The translations under genes and the position numbers were made by a program. Below, in pieces: positions 1 through 10,793 of a DNA stretch of 34,568 bases; position 1 is the first letter of the stretch, and each line of letters opens with the position of its first letter. The notes beneath the pieces were generated by a model that saw nothing but the letters and a program-made list of their open reading frames with translations, did not search any database and was not told the DNA's origin. The stretch is from assembly GCA_945827785.1 (NCBI GenBank), contig CALZOR010000018.1, forward strand, positions 1 to 34,568, written 5' to 3'. The DNA comes from an uncultured Bacteroidales bacterium (GTDB lineage Bacteria; Bacteroidota; Bacteroidia; Bacteroidales; UBA932).

Positions 1-524
1 GTCGGTCTCAGTTCAGGGGCGAAACCTTCCGTCAGGTCCTTTTCAACTGCTTCGACATTTGCCCCGTCCGAAAGTCCGATTCTGTGCGAAACTCTGAAGA
101 CGTGGGTGTCCACGGCAATGACTGGCTTGTTGTAAATTATTGATGCAATGACATTTGCAGTTTTTCTGCCCACTCCCGGAAGCGTTTCAAGCTCTTCAGG
201 CTCGGAAGGGACCGTGCCGCCGAAATCCGATACCAGCTTTGAGGCCATCCCTATGAGGTGCCTTGCCTTGTTGTTAGGGAATGAAATGGATTTTATGAGT
301 TCATAAACCTCCTCGAAGGATGCCTGCGCCAGGTCGGCCGGCTCTGGAAATCGGGCGAAAATTGCCGGAGTGTGCATGTTCACCCGCTTGTCCGTGCACT
401 GTGCGGAAAGGATGACCGCAATCAGGAGATGGAAGGGGGAGTCGTAGTTCAGCTCGCTCTCGGCCACTTCCATATTCCTTGAAAACCAGTCTGTTATGTT
501 CGCAAATAGCTGTTTGTCAATCAT
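1..524 (-). CDS. nth: Endonuclease III (partial, C-terminus beyond window start)
   Basis: Reverse-strand translation from ATG at 524: MIDKQLFANITDWFSRNMEVAESELNYDSPFHLLIAVILSAQCTDKRVN...LPGVGRKTANVIAS...VDTHVFRVSHRIGL. HhH motif LPGVGRKTA and catalytic VDTHV are visible. Missing from the ORF track because it has no stop in the window. Confidence 0.95.
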   Translation of the reverse strand, partial: MIDKQLFANITDWFSRNMEVAESELNYDSPFHLLIAVILSAQCTDKRVNMHTPAIFARFPEPADLAQASFEEVYELIKSISFPNNKARHLIGMASKLVSDFGGTVPSEPEELETLPGVGRKTANVIASIIYNKPVIAVDTHVFRVSHRIGLSDGANVEAVEKDLTEGFAPELRP

Positions 525-559
525 TTTCTTCCGTATTTGGGATAGGCGAAACTTGTGTG

Positions 560-1273
560 TCAGATTGTTGCGTCAAGGTCTATTGCCTCTTCGTCTTCCT
601 CGAGGGTGCACTTCTCGTCCTTGCATACCATAACCTTTCCGGGATATTTGTCGAAGATCTGCCTGTTGTGGGTGACCATCACGATTGCCGTGCCCTTATC
701 CCTGTTGATTCCCGTCAGAAGCTGCATGATGCCGTCAGCGGTCTCGTTGTCCAGATTTCCCGTAGGCTCGTCTGCAATTATCACTTCAGGCTCGTTCAGA
801 AGGGCCCTGGCGATTGCAATTCTCTGCTGCTCGCCTCCAGATAGCTGGTATGGCATCTTGTGAGCCTTCAGCTCCATGCCCACGGCCTTCAATACATAGG
901 CTATCCTGTCGGAGATCTCCCTGTCGTTCTTCCATCCTGTTGCCTTGAGTACGAACCGGAGGTTATCCTCCACGCTCCTGTCCATGAGAAGCTGGAAATC
1001 CTGGAATACAACCCCCATTTTTCTTCTCAGATATGGTATCTCCTTGTTTTTCAGACTCTTGAGATTGAAACCACAAACCATTCCTTCTCCTTTGCGAAGC
1101 GGAGATTCTGCTATTATCGTCCTTATGATCGATGTCTTTCCTGTACCGACCTTTCCGACAATATAAACAAAGTCACCTGGATAGACCTTCATGTCCAGGC
1201 CATATATCACGACAGCATCTCCACCGAGAATGTCGGCATTCTCAAATGAAATGACGGGAGTTTTATCTTCCAT
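560..1273 (-). CDS. ftsE: FtsE-like cell division ABC transporter ATPase
   Basis: Walker A GKVGTGKT, signature [33 protein letters not shown]. Likely start is ATG at 1273 (MEDKTPV); the ORF track extends upstream. Confidence 0.85.
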   Translation of the reverse strand: MEDKTPVISFENADILGGDAVVIYGLDMKVYPGDFVYIVGKVGTGKTSIIRTIIAESPLRKGEGMVCGFNLKSLKNKEIPYLRRKMGVVFQDFQLLMDRSVEDNLRFVLKATGWKNDREISDRIAYVLKAVGMELKAHKMPYQLSGGEQQRIAIARALLNEPEVIIADEPTGNLDNETADGIMQLLTGINRDKGTAIVMVTHNRQIFDKYPGKVMVCKDEKCTLEEDEEAIDLDATI

Positions 1274-1298
1274 ATTCAAAAAATAAGTTACAAACACA

Positions 1299-1327
1299 CA
1301 AATATAGACGAAAAATCGTTAAATTTG
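1299..1327. promoter_or_regulatory. Divergent Bacteroidota-type -7 boxes for ftsE (-) and the TPR gene (+)
   Basis: CAAATATA at 1299-1306 (TATATTTG on minus) and TAAATTTG at 1320-1327 on plus; both match TAnnTTTG. No clear -33 TTG seen. Confidence 0.5.
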
Positions 1328-1361
1328 TAATTTATTTTGCATAAACGTTAATGTACTTATA

Positions 1362-4343
1362 ATGACACGAAGATATTTGTTCCTGTCTCTTGCTTTTCTT
1401 CTGGCATTCTCCGCCCCTTCTTTTGCGGATGACTACCGCCAGGCTATGAGGCTTCATGAAGTTTCGATGTTCAGCCGCAGCGAAAAAATACTCAGTTCCA
1501 TACAGCGTAAATATCCGAAGGCGGAGGTCGAAGGCTTTGCGGTACTGTCCGAGATACGGATGAACGTTCCTGGATACTCGTGGCGGATGGAACGTTTCCT
1601 TGAGGAAGAACCTCAGTCGGTGCTGGTTCCTCAGATAAGGTATGCCCATGCCCTGAATCTTTTTGACGAAGGCAATTACAGGGCTGCATGGACCATACTT
1701 GACGACCTGAAAACAAGGCAGCTGCTCAAGGAGGAGAGGGCGGAATATCTCTTCAAGAAGGCATATTGCTGCATGGAGCTTGAAATGACCGAAAAAGCAA
1801 TGGACCTTTTCAATGAGGTCGTTGCCCTGGAATTCTCCGACTATACTGCACCTTCCAGATATTCAATCGGTTACCTTTATTATATCTCCAGAGATTTCAG
1901 CCAGGCGCTTTCATGGTTTGAAAAGTCGGCAAAGGATGGGCGTTTCCATGAAATATCCAATTATTACATCCTGGACTGCCATTTCATGCTCAAGGACTAT
2001 TCCTATGTCATCGAAAAGGGTCCCTCGATGTATGAAAACGTTCCTTCGGACAGGAAACCGCACCTTTCCAGAATCATATCGGAATCTTTCCTGATAAGCG
2101 GGGATGTGATAAATGCCAAAAGGTACTATAACCTCAATGCCGAGGCCGGCGGCAAACCGAAAACCCGTTCCGACTGGTTCTACAGCGGATCTCTGCTCTA
2201 TGCCCTGGAGGATTACCGGGGGGCAATCGACTGCTACACCAGAATGGGAGAAAGAACCGACTCGCTCGGCCAGATTGCAAATTATCAGATGGGTTACAGC
2301 TATGTCAAGACCAAAAACAAGGTTGCGGCCCTTGAATCTTTCAGATATGCTTCCCAGGCACATTTCGATGAAGCCATAACCCAGGATGCATTCTTCAATT
2401 ATGCAAAACTCGCATTTGACCTGAATTCGGACATCTCGGTTTTCAACTCATATCTTGAGAAATATGCCGATTTGGACAGGAGTGACAGAATCAATTCATA
2501 TATCGCGGTTGCAGCACTTTACAACAGGGATTATGAAGCTGCGGTTGCAGCTTATGACAAGATTGACGATCTGGATGAAAACATGAGGGACAACTATATC
2601 AAGGCCAATTACCTTCGTGCAGAGCAGCTTATCAGTTCCGGTTCCTACCGCAAGGCAATCGCATATCTGAAGGCAGCTGTATATTATTCAGACAAAAACA
2701 GCCGCTTCAACCAACTTGCAAGGTTCTGGCTTGCAGAGTCTTATTTCCGTAACGAACAATATAGTCAGGCGGCAGACTTGCTTCATTTCCTGTACAATGT
2801 CTCCGCGCTTCGGGGAATGCCTGAGTCAAGCCTTATTCCATACAGCATGGCCTGGTGCTGTTACAACCAGGCTGATTGGGAAGGTGCCGTCAAATGGTTC
2901 TCAATTTACCTTGGAGAGCCGCAGGTTCAACACCGCAAGGATGCTTTGGTGAGAATGGGAGACTCCTATTTCATTGAAAAGGACTACCAGAGTGCGCTTT
3001 CCACATATTCCCAGGTACTTGACAGCTATTTCAATGTCAACGACATATATCCATATTATCAGGCAGCCCTTGCCAACGGTCTGCTTCATAGGTTGGACAA
3101 GAAGATAGAACTCCTGTCCAGTGTGCTTGAGGCATCCCCTGATGCCGATTTCTACCCTGAGGCGCTCTTTGAACTCGGCCGTTCCTATGCAATAAAGGAG
3201 GATGACGAAAATGCATTCAAGTGCTTCAATAAAATAGCTGATTCTGTGAAAGACAGCACTTTCGTGGCAAAGGCCTATATAGAAATGGGCTCGATTGCAC
3301 GAAATCAGTCGCAGTACAATGAAGCCCTCGGTTATTACAAGACGGTCGTGGAGCAGATGCCGCTTTCCAGCTGTGCCGAAGATGCCCTTCTTGCAATCGA
3401 ATCAATATACCAGACAAGAAACACTCCGGAGGAGTACCTTGCATATATTGATAGCATAGGCAAAGGTGCATCAAAGTCGGACGATGAAAAGGAAAGTATG
3501 ATTTTCAATGCTGCTGAGCAGATTTTCCTTTCGGAGAACTACCAGAAGGCGCTTGTGTCCCTTTCAAATTACAACGACAGGTATCCTGGCGGAAAATACG
3601 GGTACAAGGCAGATTTCTATATGGCAGAGTCATATAAGGCACTTGGCAAGAGCGAGCAGGCCTGCGACTTTTATAAAAAGGTCATAGAGTCCGGAGAAGG
3701 CTCGTTCGTGGAACTTTCAATGCTGAATTTTGCCAACATTTCCTACAAACTTGAACGTTGGGAAGATGCTTTGGGAGGATATATGTCCCTTTATGGCGCA
3801 GCCAAACTTGAAAACAATATCTTCGAGGCGGAAAAAGGAATGATGAGGTCGGCTTTCAGGTCTCGCAACATCAATGAAGCCGTCAAGAATGCGGACAGGA
3901 TAATCAGTGATTCCCGCTCTGACGATTTCCTCAGACAGGAGGCCATGTATATCAAGGCCAAGTCATATCTGGCATCCAGCCGCAGGGAAGAGGCTTTGAA
4001 GATTCTCGAGACTTTGTCGACTGATGTCAAAACCGCCTATGGCGCCGAGTCTGCATATCTTCTCATTCTGGACTGCTATGACAGCGGCAGGTTCGAGGAT
4101 GTCGAATCCAGGGTATATACTCTCTCGGATGCGGGTACTACGCAGACCTACTGGCTTGCAAAGAGTTTTATCGTGCTCGGAGATTCATTCGTCGAAAGGG
4201 GTGAACTTCGCCAGGCCAAGGCTACGTTTGAAAGTGTGCGTGACGGCTACCAGGCTGAGGGACCATCGGATGACGTTCTTGACAATGTTCAGATGAGGCT
4301 GCGCAAACTGGAGACGCTCATCCAGGAAAAACAGAATAATTAA
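1362..4343 (+). CDS. Large secreted/periplasmic tetratricopeptide-repeat protein (993 aa)
   Basis: Sec signal peptide MTRRYLFLSLAFLLAFSAPSFA followed by many TPR-like helical pairs (e.g. ALSWFEKSAKDG, AYIEMGSIARNQSQYNEALGYYKTVVEQMP). Confidence 0.85.
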   Translation: MTRRYLFLSLAFLLAFSAPSFADDYRQAMRLHEVSMFSRSEKILSSIQRKYPKAEVEGFAVLSEIRMNVPGYSWRMERFLEEEPQSVLVPQIRYAHALNLFDEGNYRAAWTILDDLKTRQLLKEERAEYLFKKAYCCMELEMTEKAMDLFNEVVALEFSDYTAPSRYSIGYLYYISRDFSQALSWFEKSAKDGRFHEISNYYILDCHFMLKDYSYVIEKGPSMYENVPSDRKPHLSRIISESFLISGDVINAKRYYNLNAEAGGKPKTRSDWFYSGSLLYALEDYRGAIDCYTRMGERTDSLGQIANYQMGYSYVKTKNKVAALESFRYASQAHFDEAITQDAFFNYAKLAFDLNSDISVFNSYLEKYADLDRSDRINSYIAVAALYNRDYEAAVAAYDKIDDLDENMRDNYIKANYLRAEQLISSGSYRKAIAYLKAAVYYSDKNSRFNQLARFWLAESYFRNEQYSQAADLLHFLYNVSALRGMPESSLIPYSMAWCCYNQADWEGAVKWFSIYLGEPQVQHRKDALVRMGDSYFIEKDYQSALSTYSQVLDSYFNVNDIYPYYQAALANGLLHRLDKKIELLSSVLEASPDADFYPEALFELGRSYAIKEDDENAFKCFNKIADSVKDSTFVAKAYIEMGSIARNQSQYNEALGYYKTVVEQMPLSSCAEDALLAIESIYQTRNTPEEYLAYIDSIGKGASKSDDEKESMIFNAAEQIFLSENYQKALVSLSNYNDRYPGGKYGYKADFYMAESYKALGKSEQACDFYKKVIESGEGSFVELSMLNFANISYKLERWEDALGGYMSLYGAAKLENNIFEAEKGMMRSAFRSRNINEAVKNADRIISDSRSDDFLRQEAMYIKAKSYLASSRREEALKILETLSTDVKTAYGAESAYLLILDCYDSGRFEDVESRVYTLSDAGTTQTYWLAKSFIVLGDSFVERGELRQAKATFESVRDGYQAEGPSDDVLDNVQMRLRKLETLIQEKQNN

Positions 4344-4352
4344 TGTTTGATT

Positions 4353-6074
4353 ATGAATAGGTTATATATATCAATCGCAGCGCTTTTGACTTGTGCTGCT
4401 CTCGGAGCCCAGAACCTCGATCCTACCGTTGAGGTCAGGAGGACATACGAAGGCAAACTTCTTGAAGCCCATAAACCTTCTCTGGAAATGTCCGTTCCGG
4501 ATTCCGTTACAAGGTTTGATCTGGATTTCGATTATTCTGTTTTCAACAATCCGTACAAGGGTGCCTATGAATTCAATCCATATAAAATGCTGATGTCCCC
4601 GCTGACAGGGCGTGACAGTCAACGCAAGTTCCATATGAGGGTTGGTGCCGGATATGAGCTCCATCCTTTTCTGGATTTGTCATGGGCCGCAGTTTCAAAG
4701 GACCGCTTCCATCTTGATGTATGGGCAAGCCATAAATCCTATGTCGGGAAATACCGTAATATATTTTATTCTCCTTCATCAGAGAAACTTACATGGAACA
4801 AGACGGATAAGACATTCGGATATGACCTGGCCACAAATGCCGGAACAACTCTCAGATATGACTGGTACAGAGGACGTTTCGACATGAATGCTGCCTATTA
4901 TGGCATACATCAGAAAAATATGTTCCGCTCGGGACGCTCTTATGACGGAGTGGATGTCAGCCTTGCCCTTTCTTCAAAATCGGAAGAGGAGTATTATTTC
5001 CTCTATGACATCAGGGCTGACTATCGTTTCGGCGCGGACAAGTACTTGAATGACACTCGGAACAGGTTGCATGAGCATGTGGTTTCTTTCAATGCCGTTC
5101 TTGGACAGGTGTTCGGCAGCAGGGGAAGCCTGCTTTTCGATGTCGGAGCAGATTATGTATCCATGGCATCTCCTGTATCTACATATGCCGCTGGCATTCA
5201 TTTCGTTCCTCACTATGCCATTGCCCACGGACGCTGGAATTTTGACGTCGGAGTGCGTCTAGGACTCATTTTTCCGTCTTTTGCAAAGGGAGGTCCGGCT
5301 CTGTACAGCACGAAGGGACAGTTTGTCTATCCGGACGTGAAAATTTCTGTCGCTGCAATTCCTGACGCAATGAAGGTCTATGCTAAGGTCGGCGGAGGGG
5401 AGAGGATGAATACCCTTGCTTCAGTCCTGGAGCGCAACCGTCATGCCGATGCCGGTTTCGGCACGGTTAAGAGCCCGATTTTCGACAATACGATTGAACG
5501 TGTTTCCGCTGCCGTCGGCCTTGAAGGCCGTATCGGCTCGAGGTTCAGCTATGATGTCAGAGCCCGTTACGGCTATGTACACAATGCCTTGATGGATGGT
5601 GTGGCCCTTGACGGGGGGAAATACAGACCGATTCTTGGCTATGCTTCATACAACCGTTTCCAGACCATAGTTGAATGTGCTCTCAGGACAGACCCTTTTG
5701 AATTGGAAGTTGAGGCTGTATATGACCTCACAAGGTTTGTCACAGAGCCTGTGGGCCTGTTCGAACCGGCTGAATTTGAGGGAAATGCATCTTTGACATA
5801 TAATTGGAACCGCAGGATTTTCGTCGGTGCAGATGTGCGCTGGGCAACGTCCATGAAGGGCATGATTGAAGTTTTGTCCGATGGTGTCATTTCTGAGGCC
5901 GAGGCAAAAATTCCGGGCTATGCGGATCTCGGAATCAATTTCGAATATGCTTTCAACAGGCGCATTTCCCTCTGGGCAAGAGGCGGCAACCTGCTCAATA
6001 TGACAATCCAGCGCAGCCCTCTCTTCGCAGAAGGAGGCATCAATTTTACCGCCGGTATTTGCTTGAATTTCTAA
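4353..6074 (+). CDS. Outer-membrane beta-barrel protein, TonB-receptor-like barrel without evident plug
   Basis: Signal peptide MNRLYISIAALLTCAALGAQ, alternating amphipathic strands, C-terminal aromatic OMP signature ...GGINFTAGICLNF. Starts about 10 bp after the TPR stop; the track's first codon at 4347 is TTG and the ATG is at 4353. Confidence 0.75.
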   Translation: MNRLYISIAALLTCAALGAQNLDPTVEVRRTYEGKLLEAHKPSLEMSVPDSVTRFDLDFDYSVFNNPYKGAYEFNPYKMLMSPLTGRDSQRKFHMRVGAGYELHPFLDLSWAAVSKDRFHLDVWASHKSYVGKYRNIFYSPSSEKLTWNKTDKTFGYDLATNAGTTLRYDWYRGRFDMNAAYYGIHQKNMFRSGRSYDGVDVSLALSSKSEEEYYFLYDIRADYRFGADKYLNDTRNRLHEHVVSFNAVLGQVFGSRGSLLFDVGADYVSMASPVSTYAAGIHFVPHYAIAHGRWNFDVGVRLGLIFPSFAKGGPALYSTKGQFVYPDVKISVAAIPDAMKVYAKVGGGERMNTLASVLERNRHADAGFGTVKSPIFDNTIERVSAAVGLEGRIGSRFSYDVRARYGYVHNALMDGVALDGGKYRPILGYASYNRFQTIVECALRTDPFELEVEAVYDLTRFVTEPVGLFEPAEFEGNASLTYNWNRRIFVGADVRWATSMKGMIEVLSDGVISEAEAKIPGYADLGINFEYAFNRRISLWARGGNLLNMTIQRSPLFAEGGINFTAGICLNF

Positions 6075-6114
6075 GAAAATTGCTAAATTTGTCCGTTTTA
6101 TTTTTACAGGATAA

Positions 6115-8128
<2,014 letters not shown>

Positions 8129-8130
<2 letters not shown>

Positions 8131-8165
8131 ATTTCTCCATTCGCTTCGCTTTGTCGAAATGACAG
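8129..8165. repeat. REP-like intergenic element directly after gyrB
   Basis: AGATTTCTCCATTCGCTTCGCTTTGTCGAAATGACAG; ATTTC...GAAAT inverted ends. Begins inside the gyrB stop codon. Resembles the AGATTTCTC...CGAAATGAC elements I recall as common in Bacteroidales intergenic DNA. Confidence 0.5.
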
Positions 8166-8206
8166 ATTATCAATGATAAGACTAAATTAAACTAAACCAT
8201 ACAGTT

Positions 8207-9475
8207 ATGACTGATATCTTTGAGAGAATTCAAAAAAATTCCATGGGTCCTCTTGGACAATATGCATCCAAGGCATTCGGTTACTTCATGTATCCGAAAC
8301 TGGAGGGTGAACTTGGCCCTCACATGAAATTCCAGGGAAGGGATGTCCTCTGCTGGAGCCTGAACAATTACCTCGGACTTGCAAACCATCCGGAAGTCCG
8401 CAAGACCGATGCGGAAGCTGCTGCAAAATGGGGCCTTGCCTATCCGATGGGAAGCCGTATGATGACCGGCCACACCAGCCTTCATGAAAAATTTGAAAGG
8501 GAGCTTGCAGACTTCGAGCGCAAGGAAGACGCTTTCCTTTTCAACTTCGGCTACCAGGGAATCCTTTCAGTCATTGATGCCCTGATGGACCGTCATGATG
8601 TAATCGTTTATGACTCAGAGGCTCACGCATGCCTTATCGACGGTGCCCGTCTGCACATGGGAAAACGTATGACCTACCGTCACAACGATTATGAAAGCTG
8701 CGAGAAAACTCTTCAGAGGGCGACCAAGCTCTGCGAGGAGACCGGCGGCGGAATCCTCCTCATCACCGAGGGTGTGTATGGAATGACCGGAGCACTCGGT
8801 TTCCTTGACAAGATTGTTGAACTCAAGAAGAAATATAACTTCCGCATCCTCATCGATGATGCTCACGGATTCGGTAACATGGGTCCTACAGGAAGGGGTA
8901 CTTCAGAGCATTTCGGCGTGATGGATGACATCGACCTCTATATCGGCGCATACGCCAAGTCAATGGCATCAATCGGAGGCTTCGTTGCAGGTCCCCGTTC
9001 CATCATCAACTATCTGCGCTTCAACATGAGGTCACAGATATATGCAAAATCACTTCCTATGGCGTTTGTGGAAGGCGGTCTCAAGAGGCTTGAAATCATC
9101 CGCAGCGAGGAAGGTGACCGTCTGCGCAAGAAACTTTTCGACATCACCCGTGCCCTTCAGGACGGTTTCCGCAACCTCGGCTTTGAAATAGGCCCTGCGG
9201 AGGCATGTGTTACTCCTGTCCAGATTAAAGGCGGTGTGGGTCAGGCTTCCAAGATTGCAGTTGACCTTCGTGAAAATTATGGAATCTTCTGCTCAATCGT
9301 GGTATATCCTGTCATCCCTAAGGGAATGATCATATTCCGTATCATCTCAACAGCCGCTCACTCCATGGAGGATGTCCAGTACACATTGAAGGCTTTCACT
9401 GAGGTACGCGAGAAATTGGATGCCGGAGTTTACGATGCTCCAGACGGAGAAATAGTGGACATGGCGATTAAGTAA
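8207..9475 (+). CDS. PLP-dependent alpha-oxoamine synthase family protein (serine palmitoyltransferase / glycine C-acetyltransferase / cysteate acyltransferase-like)
   Basis: Fold type I motifs: FNFGYQG, DSEAHACLIDGARL, IDDAHGFGNMGPTGRG, PLP-lysine context GAYAKSMASIGGF. Closest remembered relatives are flavobacterial IFERIQKDRGPLGKWA... proteins. Substrate not determinable. Confidence 0.8.
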   Translation: MTDIFERIQKNSMGPLGQYASKAFGYFMYPKLEGELGPHMKFQGRDVLCWSLNNYLGLANHPEVRKTDAEAAAKWGLAYPMGSRMMTGHTSLHEKFERELADFERKEDAFLFNFGYQGILSVIDALMDRHDVIVYDSEAHACLIDGARLHMGKRMTYRHNDYESCEKTLQRATKLCEETGGGILLITEGVYGMTGALGFLDKIVELKKKYNFRILIDDAHGFGNMGPTGRGTSEHFGVMDDIDLYIGAYAKSMASIGGFVAGPRSIINYLRFNMRSQIYAKSLPMAFVEGGLKRLEIIRSEEGDRLRKKLFDITRALQDGFRNLGFEIGPAEACVTPVQIKGGVGQASKIAVDLRENYGIFCSIVVYPVIPKGMIIFRIISTAAHSMEDVQYTLKAFTEVREKLDAGVYDAPDGEIVDMAIK

Positions 9476-9507
9476 CCCGAATTTCGAAACGGAAAACATT
9501 GGAAAAC

Positions 9508-10782
9508 ATGTTTTTTGAACCGTCCATTTTCGGACGGCCATATCTTTACAGCGATTCCGCTGCAGTTTCAGTGTCGTCACGTATAGTGGCGGCACTGACT
9601 GTGCATTTGCAGGAGAATATATTGTATCAGGCTCTATCTGAGGCCGTTGTCCGTTTCCCTCAGCTTGCGGTAAGCGCATCGGTGTCGGGAAGTGAATATG
9701 GATTTGAGCCGGCTTCGGGAAAAATTGCCGTTTTCCGTGCGGACGACCCCGACCAGCCGGAATGTTTCGGTGACAGTCGTCTCGGAGGATATCTTTTCAA
9801 GGTGTCTTATCTGCACAAGACGGTTTATTTCGACTTTCACAAGTCGATTGCCGATGAATACGGAATGATGACCTTTGCCAAGTCCGTGCTGTTCAGATAC
9901 CTTGAGCTTTCCGGATATCCGGTCGAGAATGACGGCACCGTGAAACTGATGAGCGGTACCTATTTCCCGGCAGAGGGAGACGAGCCGATGGAAAAACTTT
10001 CCGATATTACGGCTTCCCGTCCGGTATGGTACATGGATGCAGATGCCCTGCGTCTGCCGCAGAAATCAGGTATGGATGAAACCGTCATTACGGTCAGGAT
10101 TCCTCTGACAAAGCTGCGTGCAGGTTTTGAGCAGATTTCGCGCACGCCCGTGACCTATCTTGCTCCTGTCTTTTCTCAGGCTGTGTCTGAAATGGATGAT
10201 GCCGCTGAAGGGCAGGGTAAATATGTGGTTGCGTCGATTATGGTCAATCTCAGACCCTATTTCCCGGCGGCTTCTCTCAGGCCTTTCTGCACTCCGGTTT
10301 ACCTTGCATACAACCGCAAACTCACTGAATATCCGTACAATACCGTTTTGATGAGCCAGAAGAAACTTCTTGAAGCTCAGCTCAAGCATGATGCTCTGGC
10401 CTACAGTGCGGAACGTACGGCTGAATTGGCTGAGAAAGCCGTTGATTGTCCGGAAACACTTGAAATGAAGAAGGAGAGGGTTTCCATGATGCATGAGCAG
10501 ATGGCTTCCCATTCCACATACAGTGTCTGCCGAGTCGGAAATATTATCCTTCCGGATTCCATGCAGCGTCTTGTGACTGATTTCTATCCTGTAATTCCTT
10601 CGGGCAACCAGGCTTTCGCCCTTTCAGTGGTAACTTACCGCGGAGAGATTGTCGTTTCCATAAGCGGGAAGTCGGATACGTTGAAGGTCACCCGACGCTT
10701 TGTGGAATTGCTGGGCGACAATATGATAGATGCATATATATCTGACTGCTATGCTTTTTCACCAATGAATTATCACCCATAG
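9508..10782 (+). CDS. Condensation-fold (AATase/CoA-dependent acyltransferase-like) protein with degenerate active site
   Basis: Layout ALSEAVVRFPQLAVS...YLFKVSYLHKTVYFDFHKSIADEYG...SIMVNLRPYFPAASLRPFC matches the condensation-domain-like acyltransferase pattern. HHxxxDG position reads HKSIADE. ORF track starts at TTG 9499; ATG at 9508. Confidence 0.55.
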   Translation: MFFEPSIFGRPYLYSDSAAVSVSSRIVAALTVHLQENILYQALSEAVVRFPQLAVSASVSGSEYGFEPASGKIAVFRADDPDQPECFGDSRLGGYLFKVSYLHKTVYFDFHKSIADEYGMMTFAKSVLFRYLELSGYPVENDGTVKLMSGTYFPAEGDEPMEKLSDITASRPVWYMDADALRLPQKSGMDETVITVRIPLTKLRAGFEQISRTPVTYLAPVFSQAVSEMDDAAEGQGKYVVASIMVNLRPYFPAASLRPFCTPVYLAYNRKLTEYPYNTVLMSQKKLLEAQLKHDALAYSAERTAELAEKAVDCPETLEMKKERVSMMHEQMASHSTYSVCRVGNIILPDSMQRLVTDFYPVIPSGNQAFALSVVTYRGEIVVSISGKSDTLKVTRRFVELLGDNMIDAYISDCYAFSPMNYHP

Positions 10783-10793
10783 GATTGTACATT

